A stretch of 64,000 bases of DNA from Bacteroides sp. 214 (GCF_010501015.1 NZ_QVML01000008.1:1-64000), one strand, 5' to 3'. Positions 46,854 through 57,033 are shown, numbered from the stretch's first letter. Translations and numbers: made by a program. The notes: a model not told the origin generated them from the letters alone.

Positions 46854-47846
46854 ATGGCGATATTAGCATTTCAAAAACCTGATAAAGTATTAATGTTGGA
46901 TGCGGATTCAAAATTCGGAAAATTTGAATTTCGTCCGTTGGAGCCTGGCTTTGGTATTACAGTAGGTAATGCGTTGCGCCGTATTTTACTTTCTTCATTA
47001 GAAGGGTACGCTATCACTACTATTAAGATAGAAGGTGTTGAGCATGAATTTGCAAGCATACCAGGAGTAAGAGAGGACGTGACTAACATTATCTTAAACC
47101 TGAAACAAGTTAGATTCAAACAAGTAGTTGAAGAATTTGAGAGTGAGCGAGTAAGTATCACTATAGAGAATTCGAGTGAATTTAAGGCAGGTGACATTGG
47201 CAAGTATTTGACTGGATTTGAAGTGTTAAATCCTGAATTAGTTATTTGTCATTTAGAGGCACAAGCGTCTATACAGATTGACATTACTATCAACAAAGGT
47301 CGTGGATATGTACCTGCTGAGGAAAACCGCGAGTACTGTACTGATGTAAATGTCATTCCAATTGATTCGATTTATACACCGATCCGTAATGTAAAATACT
47401 TGGTTGAAAATTTCCGTGTAGAACAAAAAACCGACTACGAGAAACTTGTTCTGGAGATTACAACTGATGGTTCCATACATCCGAAAGAAGCACTGAAAGA
47501 AGCAGCTAAAATCCTTATTTATCATTTCATGCTGTTCTCAGACGAAAAAATTACGCTTGAGACTGCTGATATTGATGGTAATGAAGAGTTTGATGAGGAG
47601 GTTCTTCATATGCGTCAATTATTGAAAACAAAACTTACCGATATGGATTTATCAGTACGTGCCCTCAATTGCTTGAAGGCTGCTGATGTTGAAACATTGG
47701 GAGACTTAGTGCAATTCAATAAAACTGATCTGCTAAAATTCAGAAACTTTGGGAAGAAATCGCTTACCGAGCTTGATGATTTGCTGGAAAGTCTGAATCT
47801 GTCGTTTGGAACCGATATTAGTAAATATAAATTAGATAAAGAATAA
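46854..47846 (+). CDS. rpoA: RNA polymerase alpha subunit
   Basis: 330 residues. The N-terminal domain (about 1-230; [19 protein letters not shown], the dimer and assembly region) and the C-terminal domain (about 255-325; [19 protein letters not shown] and [16 protein letters not shown]) that binds activators and UP elements are both present. It lies between rpsD and rplQ. Confidence 0.98.
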   Translation: MAILAFQKPDKVLMLDADSKFGKFEFRPLEPGFGITVGNALRRILLSSLEGYAITTIKIEGVEHEFASIPGVREDVTNIILNLKQVRFKQVVEEFESERVSITIENSSEFKAGDIGKYLTGFEVLNPELVICHLEAQASIQIDITINKGRGYVPAEENREYCTDVNVIPIDSIYTPIRNVKYLVENFRVEQKTDYEKLVLEITTDGSIHPKEALKEAAKILIYHFMLFSDEKITLETADIDGNEEFDEEVLHMRQLLKTKLTDMDLSVRALNCLKAADVETLGDLVQFNKTDLLKFRNFGKKSLTELDDLLESLNLSFGTDISKYKLDKE

Positions 47847-47847
47847 G

Positions 47848-48333
47848 ATGAGACATAATAAAAAGTTTAATCACTTAGGTCGTACTGCTTCTCATAGAAG
47901 TGCTATGTTGTCGAATATGGCATGTTCTTTGATTAAGCACAAAAGAATCACTACGACTGTAGCAAAGGCTAAAGCGTTGAAAAAATTTGTTGAGCCTTTG
48001 ATCACTAAATCAAAAGATGATACAACCAATTCTCGCCGTGTTGTATTTAGCAACTTGCAAGATAAATATGTTGTAACAGAACTTTTCAAGGAAATATCAG
48101 TAAAAATTGGTGATCGCCCGGGTGGATATACTCGTATTATCAAAACTGGTAATCGTTTAGGTGACAACGCAGAAATGTGTTTTATTGAGCTTGTTGACTA
48201 CAACGAAAACATGTTGAAGGAAAAAGCTACAAAGAAAGCAGGACGTACTCGTCGCTCTAAGAAAGCAGCAACCGAAGCTCCTGTGCAAGCAGTTGAAGCT
48301 CCTACTACTGAAGAAGCACCAGCAGCAGAATAA
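47848..48333 (+). CDS. rplQ: 50S ribosomal protein L17
   Basis: 161 residues. [20 protein letters not shown] is the L17 start. The C-terminal extension of about 40 residues, Lys/Arg then Ala/Pro/Glu-rich ([19 protein letters not shown]), is longer than in E. coli but common in Bacteroidetes. Last gene of the ribosomal run. Confidence 0.98.
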   Translation: MRHNKKFNHLGRTASHRSAMLSNMACSLIKHKRITTTVAKAKALKKFVEPLITKSKDDTTNSRRVVFSNLQDKYVVTELFKEISVKIGDRPGGYTRIIKTGNRLGDNAEMCFIELVDYNENMLKEKATKKAGRTRRSKKAATEAPVQAVEAPTTEEAPAAE

Positions 48334-48353
48334 TTTATTAGCATATATCAAGA

Positions 48354-48382
48354 AAAGCTATCCTAATAGGGTAGCTTTTTTT
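48354..48382 (+). terminator. Terminator of the ribosomal run
   Basis: AAAGCTATCCT (48354-48364) pairs with AGGGTAGCTTT (48368-48378), eleven pairs with one G-U, three-base loop, then a T-run. It lies 20 bases after the rplQ stop. Confidence 0.9.
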
Positions 48383-48489
48383 GTATATTATTATCTCACT
48401 GAGTTTTATCTCAAAATTCACGGAGAAAAAATTATAGAATGAACATTTCTTACCCTGGTTTGTTCTCAATTAATAAAGTAAAGAAAATA

Positions 48490-48858
48490 ATGCCATTTGT
48501 ACGATTCATATTATTGAGCACTTTAATGATGCTGTTTTGTAGTACTGTTAATGCAGCACCACAAAACAAATATGCTATTGCCGAAAATGTGTCTGCTTTA
48601 GATGAATGGCAAGGTGTCTCGCTTGAGGCAGAGTTTGGCGGTATTTCTTTGTTTAATAGTTCTATTTCTTTTATACAAGTGCGCTGTATAAGAGCTGAGG
48701 ATACAATACATAGCCATCGCATAATGTTGCGACAAATTTCAAATCGTCAAACTAGTCTCTCAAAACAGCAAAAATCTATTGACTGTAATTTACTACAAGC
48801 GCTTGTACACCCGCACAGTGAATTTACGTTATTTACTTTGCGGCATCTTATCATTTAG
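48490..48858 (+). CDS. Small secreted protein of unknown function
   Basis: About 122 residues from the ATG at 48490; the frame is open to an ATG at 48439. The shorter start gives a signal peptide (FILLSTLMMLFCSTVNA, cleavage near NAAP). The remainder shows no motif I recognise, and its second half is rich in Gln, Ser and His. A short gene with no conserved signature could be spurious; the signal peptide is the main argument for it. The next gene starts 77 bp on. Confidence 0.5.
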   Translation: MPFVRFILLSTLMMLFCSTVNAAPQNKYAIAENVSALDEWQGVSLEAEFGGISLFNSSISFIQVRCIRAEDTIHSHRIMLRQISNRQTSLSKQQKSIDCNLLQALVHPHSEFTLFTLRHLII

Positions 48859-48935
48859 CATTTAGTTGTTATGTATTGCACTGTCTTTTTGATAGTGAGC
48901 TTAAATTATTACAAACAATTAAATCAAACAAAATT

Positions 48936-49469
48936 ATGTCATCAAAAATAATGGATGCAACTTTGGTTACATCTGCACCAACTGATATTACAAATCGCAT
49001 CAATACTTTTACACTTGTTCAAGCACTTGCTATTATTTTTGCAGGTGTAGTTATGCTAATTAGCGCGAATAAAATAGATGAAAATGCCTTTATATTGAAG
49101 GCGGTTTTAGAGATTGCCGGACTACTTATAATTCTTCTCGGTGCTGTCCGATTTATGAGTAAGCCAATGATAAAAGTTTACCTGCCTACCGGAAGTGCGG
49201 CTCAGGAGTTATCTCTCTTTTTTGACTTGAGACATGCCGATGAACTGAAAAAATGTATTAATAGCGGCATTTTTCCAACTAACGGGATGTCTGGGAACGA
49301 CGAAAATGGTAATTTGCGTATGGATATTATACTTTCTAAGGATGGACAGTTTGCAGCCGTCCAACTCTTCCAGTTTATTCCTTATGCATATAAACCTATT
49401 ACAGAACTACAGCGTTTCACGAGTGAAGAAGCAGAAAAGCTCAATTCCTTTTTGCAGTTTATTCGTTAA
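48936..49469 (+). CDS. Membrane protein of unknown function, two helices
   Basis: 177 residues from MSSKIMDATLVTS; the upstream 20-codon extension lacks conserved character. Two adjacent membrane helices (about 30-48 ALAIIFAGVVMLISA and 57-74 LEIAGLLIILLGAV) are followed by a soluble cytoplasmic-type domain (75-177). I do not recognise the family. A TACTTTG-like motif with GCGGC lies at about 48833-48843 and may be its promoter. A terminator follows. Confidence 0.7.
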   Translation: MSSKIMDATLVTSAPTDITNRINTFTLVQALAIIFAGVVMLISANKIDENAFILKAVLEIAGLLIILLGAVRFMSKPMIKVYLPTGSAAQELSLFFDLRHADELKKCINSGIFPTNGMSGNDENGNLRMDIILSKDGQFAAVQLFQFIPYAYKPITELQRFTSEEAEKLNSFLQFIR

Positions 49470-49515
49470 CAAAAAACATTTCTTCAAAGAACGGGGAAAC
49501 AGAAGCTAATATAAA

Positions 49516-49555
49516 GTGGGGTTAGTCATCGATAACGGCTATCCCCATTTTTTTC
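49516..49555 (+). terminator. Terminator of the membrane-protein gene, inside the convergent mutS-like gene
   Basis: TGGGG and TAG (49517-49525) pair with CTA and CCCCA (49539-49547) around one mismatch, followed by seven T. The hairpin overlaps the last codons of the convergent MutS-like gene (ending at 49522). Confidence 0.55.
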
Positions 49556-51336
49556 ATCAAGAAACAGGCATTCATATTTTGAACGACTCCCGGTTTCATG
49601 CGGTAGGGAAAGTGCAGTTCGTTCTCTTTAATTTCGGCTTCAAAGCAAAAATTGTTGATATTATTAGGAAAGTCTTCTACAAGTTTACCCAGTTGAATGT
49701 CGTGTGTTGCAATGATGCCGTTGGTTCGAAGGGCTAATAGCTGACTGATGAGGGCAAGGGATCCTTTTTGTTTATCAAGCGAATTTGTTCCTTTTAATAT
49801 TTCGTCGAGGATGATGAAGAGTTTTTCGCCAGCTTGTAATTTTTCAATGATTAGTTTCAGGCGTTTTAACTCAGCAAAAAAATAAGACTCATTATCATTG
49901 AGCGAATCGGTTGTTCGTAAGCTAGTAACAAGTTGAGTAGGACAGAGGGTCATTTGCTTGGCAAATACGGGCGCCCCTATGCAACCTAGGAGAAAATTCA
50001 CGCCTACAGTACGTAGGTAGGTGCTTTTGCCTGCCATGTTTGCACCTGTTATAATGATAAAGAAGGGTCGTTTGCTTATTTCAATATCATTCTGTATGCA
50101 TTTATCTAACTTCATTAATGGGTGTCCCAGTTGTTTAGCTTGTAATATAAAGTTTTCTTCCACTATTTGGGGATAAGTATAGGATGGGTTGTTATAGGCA
50201 AAGGTTGATAGCGAACAGAGTGCATCAATTTGCTTGATAGCTTCAAACCAATGGGGGAGATCTTTGGCGGATTTTTCTTTCCAATTTTCAATGCGGATGA
50301 TTTGACGGAGCTCCCAAAGAAACAATCCGTTCAAGAGGAAATTCATCAGTAGATTGTTACGTTGATCAAGTGTGTGCATCAAACCAGCCAGCTCCTTAAC
50401 CGTTGCCGAAGCTGTTTTATTCTCATTGGCTACAAGAGATTTCGCTTGATTCAGTAAAGACGATCGCATCTCTCTTTGCTCAATTAGATGAATTAACTTG
50501 GCATATGTTCCTATGATTTGCAATTTCTTTCCAAATTTACTTTGAATTCGTCCAATCTTTTTGGACAACAAGATACTTAGGAAGAAAAAACCAATGAAGA
50601 CGCTACTAAAGACACTGAGCGAAACTATATTTGCTAACATCAGGCCGGCTAGTGCTGCATTTATTGTAAATGCCAGCGTTGGTAACACTCGGAAAATGCT
50701 CCTGTTCTTATAGATTTTCGGCTCATTTGCCCATTCTATAATTTCTTCCTCATCGGTTGTTTCGTCTTTATAGATTAATCCTAATATCCGGAATTTTTGT
50801 CTGAATTGTATATCAGTACTTAATTCCTGAACAGCCTTTTGTCTTTCTTCAATCTCTTTCTTGTTGGTCGAGTGGTTAGCAAGCCATTCTGCCAATCTTC
50901 TTTTTCCTACTTCAGTACAGGTTCTGTTAATAAGCTGAAAGAGTGAATGCTCTCCAAATAAATCCAGATCCAGTGAATAGAGATGCTCCGTATCGAGAAA
51001 TTCTTTTCCGTCCTCAAAATCTGAAAAATCATGATTTAAAGCACGAATTTCTTGTTCGTTTATGGCAATTTTAGTTTCCAGATATTCCTTCTTATAGAAC
51101 AATTTATTGTGTTTAACTACCAATAGAAGAAAAGGAATAATTGTAGCGACAATGATTAACGATATAATTGATATTCCCATTCCCCAAAAATGAATAACCC
51201 CACAAACTCCTGCTATGACTAAGACTAAACGGATGGTTCCTATACGATAAATCTCTTTTTGTACTTTGCTGAGCTTTTGTCGACTTTTGTCAGCAATGTT
51301 TTCGTATATTGCTTTGATGTTGTTAATTTGTTCCAT
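49522..51336 (-). CDS. Membrane-anchored MutS-like ATPase
   Basis: 604 residues. The C-terminal third is a MutS ATPase domain: Walker A GANMAGKST (about 427-435), Walker B FIILDEILKGTNS with the Glu, and the H-loop THD. The MutS core (LLDLFGEHSLFQLINRTCTEVGKR-type sequence, near residues 125-150) precedes it. The mismatch-recognition domain I with its Phe-x-Glu is absent. Four membrane helices are predicted, two near 33-75 and two near 218-262, so the protein is inserted in the inner membrane. A role in mismatch repair is doubtful; its job is unknown. It is a single gene, convergent with the gene at 48936. Confidence 0.88.
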   Translation of the reverse strand: MEQINNIKAIYENIADKSRQKLSKVQKEIYRIGTIRLVLVIAGVCGVIHFWGMGISIISLIIVATIIPFLLLVVKHNKLFYKKEYLETKIAINEQEIRALNHDFSDFEDGKEFLDTEHLYSLDLDLFGEHSLFQLINRTCTEVGKRRLAEWLANHSTNKKEIEERQKAVQELSTDIQFRQKFRILGLIYKDETTDEEEIIEWANEPKIYKNRSIFRVLPTLAFTINAALAGLMLANIVSLSVFSSVFIGFFFLSILLSKKIGRIQSKFGKKLQIIGTYAKLIHLIEQREMRSSLLNQAKSLVANENKTASATVKELAGLMHTLDQRNNLLMNFLLNGLFLWELRQIIRIENWKEKSAKDLPHWFEAIKQIDALCSLSTFAYNNPSYTYPQIVEENFILQAKQLGHPLMKLDKCIQNDIEISKRPFFIIITGANMAGKSTYLRTVGVNFLLGCIGAPVFAKQMTLCPTQLVTSLRTTDSLNDNESYFFAELKRLKLIIEKLQAGEKLFIILDEILKGTNSLDKQKGSLALISQLLALRTNGIIATHDIQLGKLVEDFPNNINNFCFEAEIKENELHFPYRMKPGVVQNMNACFLMKKMGIAVIDD

Positions 51337-51354
51337 TTTTGATCATTTAAAGTA

Positions 51355-51362
51355 CAAATATA
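51355..51362 (-). promoter_or_regulatory. Promoter -7 box of the MutS-like gene
   Basis: The reverse strand reads TATATTTG, matching TAnnTTTG, about 19 bases before the start codon. A TTTG on the reverse strand (51386-51389) is a possible but distant -33 box. Confidence 0.5.
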
Positions 51363-51450
51363 CGATTTAGCATAAGCTTTTTCGTCAAAAACTTGGTCAA
51401 GTGCATGAAAGTTTCTAACTTTCCAAAGCAATTTCAAGACAACGTTTCAA

Positions 51451-52083
51451 ATGAAAAAGTATAGTTTATTAATGTTGCTAAGTTTGCTCGTTTTTACTGG
51501 GAGTGCCCAAACGATTGCATATAGTACACGTAAAGACCTAGCCGCTAAAAAGGGAGATACCATAGCTGCTGCACGCGAAGTTATGGTTGTGAAACGTTCA
51601 AAGGCTCAGATGATGATGAAAAGTGGTGGCGATTTTAAGATAACCTCCGTTAAGGAATCGCTAAATAGGTCATTTCGTACTCGTTATCACGCTGTGTGGG
51701 TAGATGGTATTTTTTATGTAAACTGCCGGAAGCTTAAAATGAACAAACTGTGGTTTGGTAATTTTTATGCACAGGCTATGTGGGTTGGCGATAAGATATA
51801 TTTTTCAGCATACCCATTAGGCGCTGCTTCTCGAAGTCTATCAAAAGATGATGAGATACAAATGGGCGAATTTGGTGATGCTATCAATAAATCAACTTAT
51901 GCAGCTAAACGCGTTGTCTATGAACTCGATCCACATACTGGTGTTGTTACATTTGTAGGTCGGGAAAAAATGCGTTCAATGTTAGAACCTTATCCGTTGT
52001 TGCAAGAATCTTTCGCTAAAGAAAACTCTGAGGAGTTTCATGTCATAGGAAAGTATCTTCGGGAAATAAACAAAGAGTTCTGA
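51451..52083 (+). CDS. Secreted protein of unknown function
   Basis: 210 residues with a signal peptide (KKYSLLMLLSLLVFTGSAQ, cleavage after SAQ). The mature part has FYVNCRKLKMNKLWFGNFYA and a later VVYELDPHTGVVTFVGREKM. I recognise no catalytic motif; it may be one of the many Bacteroidales-only periplasmic families. It is divergent from the MutS-like gene and 114 bp upstream of the hut operon. Confidence 0.75.
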   Translation: MKKYSLLMLLSLLVFTGSAQTIAYSTRKDLAAKKGDTIAAAREVMVVKRSKAQMMMKSGGDFKITSVKESLNRSFRTRYHAVWVDGIFYVNCRKLKMNKLWFGNFYAQAMWVGDKIYFSAYPLGAASRSLSKDDEIQMGEFGDAINKSTYAAKRVVYELDPHTGVVTFVGREKMRSMLEPYPLLQESFAKENSEEFHVIGKYLREINKEF

Positions 52084-52197
52084 CTTTTTGTTAATCTTCT
52101 ACCCTTTTCTTGCGTATTTGTCTTTTTGTTTTTATCTTGCAAGCAGTTTATTTCTGCTTTCTTCTGACAGTTTGTCTTTTTAGACCCAAAAGAATCT

Positions 52198-54189
52198 ATG
52201 ATGAAAACAACGCTTGAAAACAAAATGCCTACATATCCTTCTTTTGTTAAGGGTATTCGGCGTGCGCCCAGCCGGGGCTACACCTTAACACCTGCTCAAA
52301 CCGAAATCGCGCTCAAAAATGCGCTTCGCTACATCCCCTTGGAATTGCACGAAGCTTTAGCTCCCGAATTTATGGAGGAGCTTCGTACACTTGGGCGGAT
52401 TTATGGTTATCGTTTTCGACCACCCGGTGATCTGAAAGCAAAACCTATAGATGCTTACAAAGGTAATTGCCTTGAAGGTAAAGCCTTTCAGGTGATGATT
52501 GATAATAATTTGTGCTTTGATATTGCACTTTATCCCTATGAGTTGGTAACCTATGGTGAAACCGGACAAGTCTGTCAAAACTGGATGCAATATTTGCTTA
52601 TTAAACAATACTTGGAACAGATGACTAGTGAACAAACACTTGTCATTGAATCGGGACATCCGTTGGGATTGTTTCAATCCAAGCCCGATGCACCGCGGGT
52701 TATCATTACAAACTCCATGATGATAGGGCAGTTTGATAACCAAAAGGACTGGCACATAGCTGCGCAAATGGGTGTGGCAAATTATGGGCAAATGACGGCA
52801 GGTGGCTGGATGTACATCGGACCACAGGGGATTGTTCACGGCACTTTCAATACTTTGTTGAATGCTGGACGAATGAAACTTGGTGTACCACAGGACAAAG
52901 ATTTGCGTGGGCATTTGTTCGTTTCCTCTGGACTTGGAGGTATGAGTGGTGCGCAGCCCAAAGCTGCCGATATTGCTGGTGCCGCATCAATCATTGCCGA
53001 AGTTGACTATTCTCGTATTCAAACCCGTTATGAACAAGGATGGGTAGCGCATGTTGTTTCTGACAAGGGCAAAGCCTTCCATCTGGCGCAACAAGCAATG
53101 GAGGCCAAAGAGCCTTGCTCTATTGCTTATCATGGAAATATTATCGATTTACTTGAATATGCTCAGGAAGAGGATATTCATATTGACTTGCTCTCAGACC
53201 AAACTTCTTGTCATGCGGTCTATGAAGGTGGTTATTGTCCTGCCGGACTTACATTTGATGAGCGCACACAGTTGTTACGTACTTCTCCTGCTACTTTCCG
53301 TAAAATGGTAGATGAATCGCTTTGTCGGCACTTTGAAGTAATCAAGAAGCTAACTTCATGTGGTACTTATTTCTTTGATTACGGCAATTCTTTTATGAAA
53401 GCAATGTATGATGCCGGTATAAAAGAAATATCACGCAATGGTATTGATGAGAAAGATGGTTTTATCTGGCCTAGTTATGTAGAAGATATTATGGGTCCTG
53501 AGCTTTTTGATTATGGCTATGGTCCCTTCCGATGGGTGTGTTTAAGTGGCAAGCATGAAGATTTAATAAAGACCGACGAAGCTGCTATGGAGTGTATCGA
53601 CCCGCATCGTCGCGGACAAGATATGGATAATTATATATGGATTCGCGATGCGGAAAAGAACCAATTAGTTGTTGGAACACAAGCCCGCATTCTTTACCAA
53701 GATGCCGTGGGGCGTATGACAATTGCTCTTCGTTTTAATGAAATGGTCAGAAAAGGCGAAGTAGGTCCTATTATGTTAGGCAGAGACCATCACGACGTGA
53801 GTGGTACCGATTCTCCTTTCCGCGAAACTTCTAATATAAAAGATGGTAGCAATGTTATGGCAGATATGGCTGTGCAATGTTTTGCTGGTAACTGTGCACG
53901 AGGCATGAGCCTTGTTGCATTACACAATGGTGGTGGTGTAGGCATCGGAAAATCTATCAATGGTGGCTTTGGCATGGTGTGCGATGGTAGCGAACGAGTA
54001 GACGAAATCTTACGTTCAGCGATGCTTTGGGATGTTATGGGCGGTGTAGCTCGTCGTTCATGGGCTCGAAATGACCATGCTATGCAGACGTGCGCGGAGT
54101 TTAATGTCTCTCACGGAACGCAATACCATATTACCATGCCGTTTGTGGCAGAAGAGGAGTTAATAAAGAGAGTAATAAAACAACAATAA
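52198..54189 (+). CDS. hutU: Urocanate hydratase (long form)
   Basis: 663 residues, about 100 more than the Pseudomonas/Bacillus enzyme, which is normal for Bacteroidetes. It turns urocanate into imidazolonepropionate with tightly bound NAD+. Cofactor-binding GLGGMSGAQPKAADIAGA lies near residue 240; the C-terminal RDHHDVSGTDSPFRET and LVALHNGGGVGIGKSINGG segments match urocanase. It may start at either of two adjacent ATG codons. First gene of a five-gene operon with gaps of 13 bp or less. Confidence 0.96.
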   Translation: MMKTTLENKMPTYPSFVKGIRRAPSRGYTLTPAQTEIALKNALRYIPLELHEALAPEFMEELRTLGRIYGYRFRPPGDLKAKPIDAYKGNCLEGKAFQVMIDNNLCFDIALYPYELVTYGETGQVCQNWMQYLLIKQYLEQMTSEQTLVIESGHPLGLFQSKPDAPRVIITNSMMIGQFDNQKDWHIAAQMGVANYGQMTAGGWMYIGPQGIVHGTFNTLLNAGRMKLGVPQDKDLRGHLFVSSGLGGMSGAQPKAADIAGAASIIAEVDYSRIQTRYEQGWVAHVVSDKGKAFHLAQQAMEAKEPCSIAYHGNIIDLLEYAQEEDIHIDLLSDQTSCHAVYEGGYCPAGLTFDERTQLLRTSPATFRKMVDESLCRHFEVIKKLTSCGTYFFDYGNSFMKAMYDAGIKEISRNGIDEKDGFIWPSYVEDIMGPELFDYGYGPFRWVCLSGKHEDLIKTDEAAMECIDPHRRGQDMDNYIWIRDAEKNQLVVGTQARILYQDAVGRMTIALRFNEMVRKGEVGPIMLGRDHHDVSGTDSPFRETSNIKDGSNVMADMAVQCFAGNCARGMSLVALHNGGGVGIGKSINGGFGMVCDGSERVDEILRSAMLWDVMGGVARRSWARNDHAMQTCAEFNVSHGTQYHITMPFVAEEELIKRVIKQQ

Positions 54190-54202
54190 CAGAGCAATTA
54201 CA

Positions 54203-55105
54203 ATGAACCTGAAACAAATCATCGAATGCGTACCTAACTTTAGTGAAGGGCGCGACTTGGAAAAAATAGAAAAAATAGTAGCTTCGTTTCGTGCCAAAGC
54301 AGGTGTTAAACTTCTTGATTATAGTAATGATGAAGATCATAACCGATTGGTAGTAACTGTGGTAGGCGAACCTCAAGCGCTTGCCGATGCTGTTATCGAA
54401 GCTATTGGAACTGCGGTTGATCTGATAGACCTTACTCAACACCAAGGACAGCATCCGCGTATGGGAGCAGTTGATGTTGTGCCTTTCATTCCTATTAAGA
54501 ATGTAACAATGGAAGAAGCCATCGCACTCTCGCGCAAAGTAGGCGAAGAAGTTGCCAAACGCTACAACCTTCCGGTGTTTTTGTATGAGAAGTCGGCAAC
54601 AGCATCGCACCGCGAAAATCTAGCAGCTATTCGTAAAGGCGAATTTGAGGGCATGCTCGATAAGATAAAACAACCTGAGTGGAGACCCGATTTTGGTAAT
54701 CCCGAACGCCATGCTACTGCCGGTAGTGTAGCAATTGGTGCACGTATGCCATTAGTTGCATACAATATAAACCTTGATACCAACAACTTAGACATTGCCA
54801 CAAAAATAGCTAAGAACATCCGTTTCGTAAATGGCGGATTGCGTTTTGTTAAAGCAATGGGTGTGGAATTGAAGGAGAGAAATATTACACAGGTCTCTAT
54901 TAATATGACCGATTTCTCGAAGACCGCCTTATATCGTGCTTTTGAACTTACTCGTATTGAAGCAAGACGTTACGGTGTTACTATTGTAGGAAGCGAAATT
55001 ATTGGGCTTGTACCCATGGAAGCGCTTATTGATACTGCTTCGTATTACTTAGGGCTGGAGAATTTCTCTATGGAGCAAGTTTTGGAAGCTCGAATCATGG
55101 AATAA
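54203..55105 (+). CDS. ftcD: Glutamate formimidoyltransferase
   Basis: 300 residues. It moves the formimino group from formiminoglutamate to tetrahydrofolate, giving glutamate. IIECVPNFSEGRDLEKIEKIV at the start and HQGQHPRMGAVDVVPFIP, with the catalytic histidine (near 82), are typical. Here the transferase is a separate protein; in animals it is fused to the cyclodeaminase. It lies 13 bp after hutU. Confidence 0.96.
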   Translation: MNLKQIIECVPNFSEGRDLEKIEKIVASFRAKAGVKLLDYSNDEDHNRLVVTVVGEPQALADAVIEAIGTAVDLIDLTQHQGQHPRMGAVDVVPFIPIKNVTMEEAIALSRKVGEEVAKRYNLPVFLYEKSATASHRENLAAIRKGEFEGMLDKIKQPEWRPDFGNPERHATAGSVAIGARMPLVAYNINLDTNNLDIATKIAKNIRFVNGGLRFVKAMGVELKERNITQVSINMTDFSKTALYRAFELTRIEARRYGVTIVGSEIIGLVPMEALIDTASYYLGLENFSMEQVLEARIME

Positions 55106-55114
55106 AAACAACAA

Positions 55115-56371
55115 ATGGGAGAGAATCTAATTATTTTTAATGCACGGATTGCAACACCACACGGACACTCCGCCCGGAAAGGCAGTGAGATGTCTGAGCT
55201 GCACGTTATAGAAAACGGTACGGTAGAAGTTACCGACGGTATCATTACGTACGTGGGTGTTGCTCGTGGCAATGAAAGAGCTGGCTATCATCGTGGTTTC
55301 TACCAATACGATGCTAACGGTAGGTGTTTATTGCCCGGTTTTGTCGATTCGCATACCCACTTCGTTTTCGGTGGCGAGAGGAGTGAAGAGTTCTCTTGGC
55401 GGCTGAAGGGAGATAGTTATATGTCTATTATGGAACGTGGTGGAGGTATTGCCAGTACGGTAAAAGCTACCCGCAAGCAGTCGTTTGTGGAGTTGCGAAA
55501 TCGTGGCAAGAAGTTCTTAAAGAAGATGACCACTATGGGAATTACTACCGTAGAAGGTAAGAGCGGCTACGGCTTGGACAAAGAAACTGAACTCCTGCAA
55601 CTGGAAGTAATGGCAAGCTTAAATAGTGATGAGCACAAAGCTATCGATATTATATCTACTTATCTTGGTGCGCACGCGTTACCCAAAGAATATGCCGGAA
55701 GAGGTGATGAATATATTGAATACATCATTGCCGAAGTGCTTCCCGAAGTAAAGCGTCGTGAACTGGCGAGTTGCTGTGATATTTTTTGTGAGAAAGGTGT
55801 GTTTTCTGTAGAGCAATCGCGCCGTCTGCTTACTGCTGCTAAAGAAATGGGTTTTTCTTTAAAGCTTCATGCCGACGAGATTGTGACTTTGGGTGGTGCC
55901 GAATTGGCTGCCGAACTTGGTGCTTTATCTGCCGATCATTTGTTGCATGCCTCCGATGATGGGATTCGGGATATGGCAGCGACCAATGTGGTTGCTACAT
56001 TGCTGCCCCTAACAGCTTTTTCTCTGAAAGAACCCTACGCCCGTGCCCGCGATATGATAAATGCCGGTTGTGCGGTAGCATTGGCTACCGACCTAAATCC
56101 GGGAAGCTGTTTTTCGGGCTCTGTTCCACTGACAATTGCTTTAGCATGTATCTATATGGGGCTTTCGGTGGAGGAAGCAATTACAGCTTTCACCCTCAAC
56201 GGTGCTGCAGCTCTTGGCAGAGCAGATAAAATAGGCAGTATTGAAGTTGGTAAACAGGGTGATATGATTTTACTGAACTCTTCTAAATATGAAGTGCTGC
56301 CTTACTATGTGGGTATGAACTGCGTAGAAGTAACCATAAAAGGAGGGATACTTTATATCAATGAAGAATAA
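55115..56371 (+). CDS. hutI: Imidazolonepropionase
   Basis: 418 residues, an amidohydrolase with a metal site. It opens imidazolonepropionate to formiminoglutamate. Metal-binding DSHTHFVFGGERSEEF lies near residue 80, the later histidine and glutamate in LKLHADEI, and the Asp in ALATDLNPGS. Its stop codon shares a base with an in-frame ATG of the fchA frame. Confidence 0.96.
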   Translation: MGENLIIFNARIATPHGHSARKGSEMSELHVIENGTVEVTDGIITYVGVARGNERAGYHRGFYQYDANGRCLLPGFVDSHTHFVFGGERSEEFSWRLKGDSYMSIMERGGGIASTVKATRKQSFVELRNRGKKFLKKMTTMGITTVEGKSGYGLDKETELLQLEVMASLNSDEHKAIDIISTYLGAHALPKEYAGRGDEYIEYIIAEVLPEVKRRELASCCDIFCEKGVFSVEQSRRLLTAAKEMGFSLKLHADEIVTLGGAELAAELGALSADHLLHASDDGIRDMAATNVVATLLPLTAFSLKEPYARARDMINAGCAVALATDLNPGSCFSGSVPLTIALACIYMGLSVEEAITAFTLNGAAALGRADKIGSIEVGKQGDMILLNSSKYEVLPYYVGMNCVEVTIKGGILYINEE

Positions 56372-56403
56372 TGCATTTTAATAAACAACCAAAAATAAAA
56401 AAT

Positions 56404-57033
56404 ATGTTAGTAGATTTAACCGTAAAGGATTTCTTGGAGAAAGTAGCGAGTAATGAACCAATTCCCGGAGGTGGAAGTGTAGCAGCGCTACATGGAGCAA
56501 TAGCTTCTTCGCTAACTGCAATGGTTGGTGGTCTTACAATTGGCAAAAAAGGTTACGAAGAGCATACGGAGCTGATGGAACATATTGTTGAACAAGCCAG
56601 AGATTTTATGAATGCACTTCAACATGAAATAGACCGTGACGCGGAAGCATACGATAAAGTATTTGCATGCTTTAAAATGCCGAAAAGTACTGATGAAGAA
56701 AAAGCTGCTAGAAGTGCGGCTATCCAAGATGCGACCCGGTTTGCTGCGGCAGTGCCAATGGTGGTAGCCAGTAATGCCTGCGAATTAATGGATTTCATAA
56801 TGGATGTTGTATTATTAGGCAACCGCAATGCAATAACCGATGCTTGCGTAGCGATGATTTCGGCTCGTTCGGCCGTATTGTCAGCACTGCTTAATGTACG
56901 TATTAACCTGACTTCTATAAAAGACAAAGAGTATGTTGCCTTTATGAAGGAAGAAGCCGATAGGCTTGAGGAGAAAGCTTTAGCACTTGAGTCAAAGGTA
57001 ATACAACTTGTAAAACAAGAGCTTGAATCATGA
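56404..57033 (+). CDS. fchA: Formimidotetrahydrofolate cyclodeaminase
   Basis: 209 residues from MLVDLTVKDFLEKVASNEP. An ATG at 56371 overlapping the hutI stop is in frame, but homologues start at MLVDLT. The enzyme converts 5-formimino-THF to 5,10-methenyl-THF and ammonia. PIPGGGSVAALHGAIASSLTAM near residue 17 is the family signature. All-helical fold. Overlaps hutH by 4 bp. Confidence 0.94.
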   Translation: MLVDLTVKDFLEKVASNEPIPGGGSVAALHGAIASSLTAMVGGLTIGKKGYEEHTELMEHIVEQARDFMNALQHEIDRDAEAYDKVFACFKMPKSTDEEKAARSAAIQDATRFAAAVPMVVASNACELMDFIMDVVLLGNRNAITDACVAMISARSAVLSALLNVRINLTSIKDKEYVAFMKEEADRLEEKALALESKVIQLVKQELES

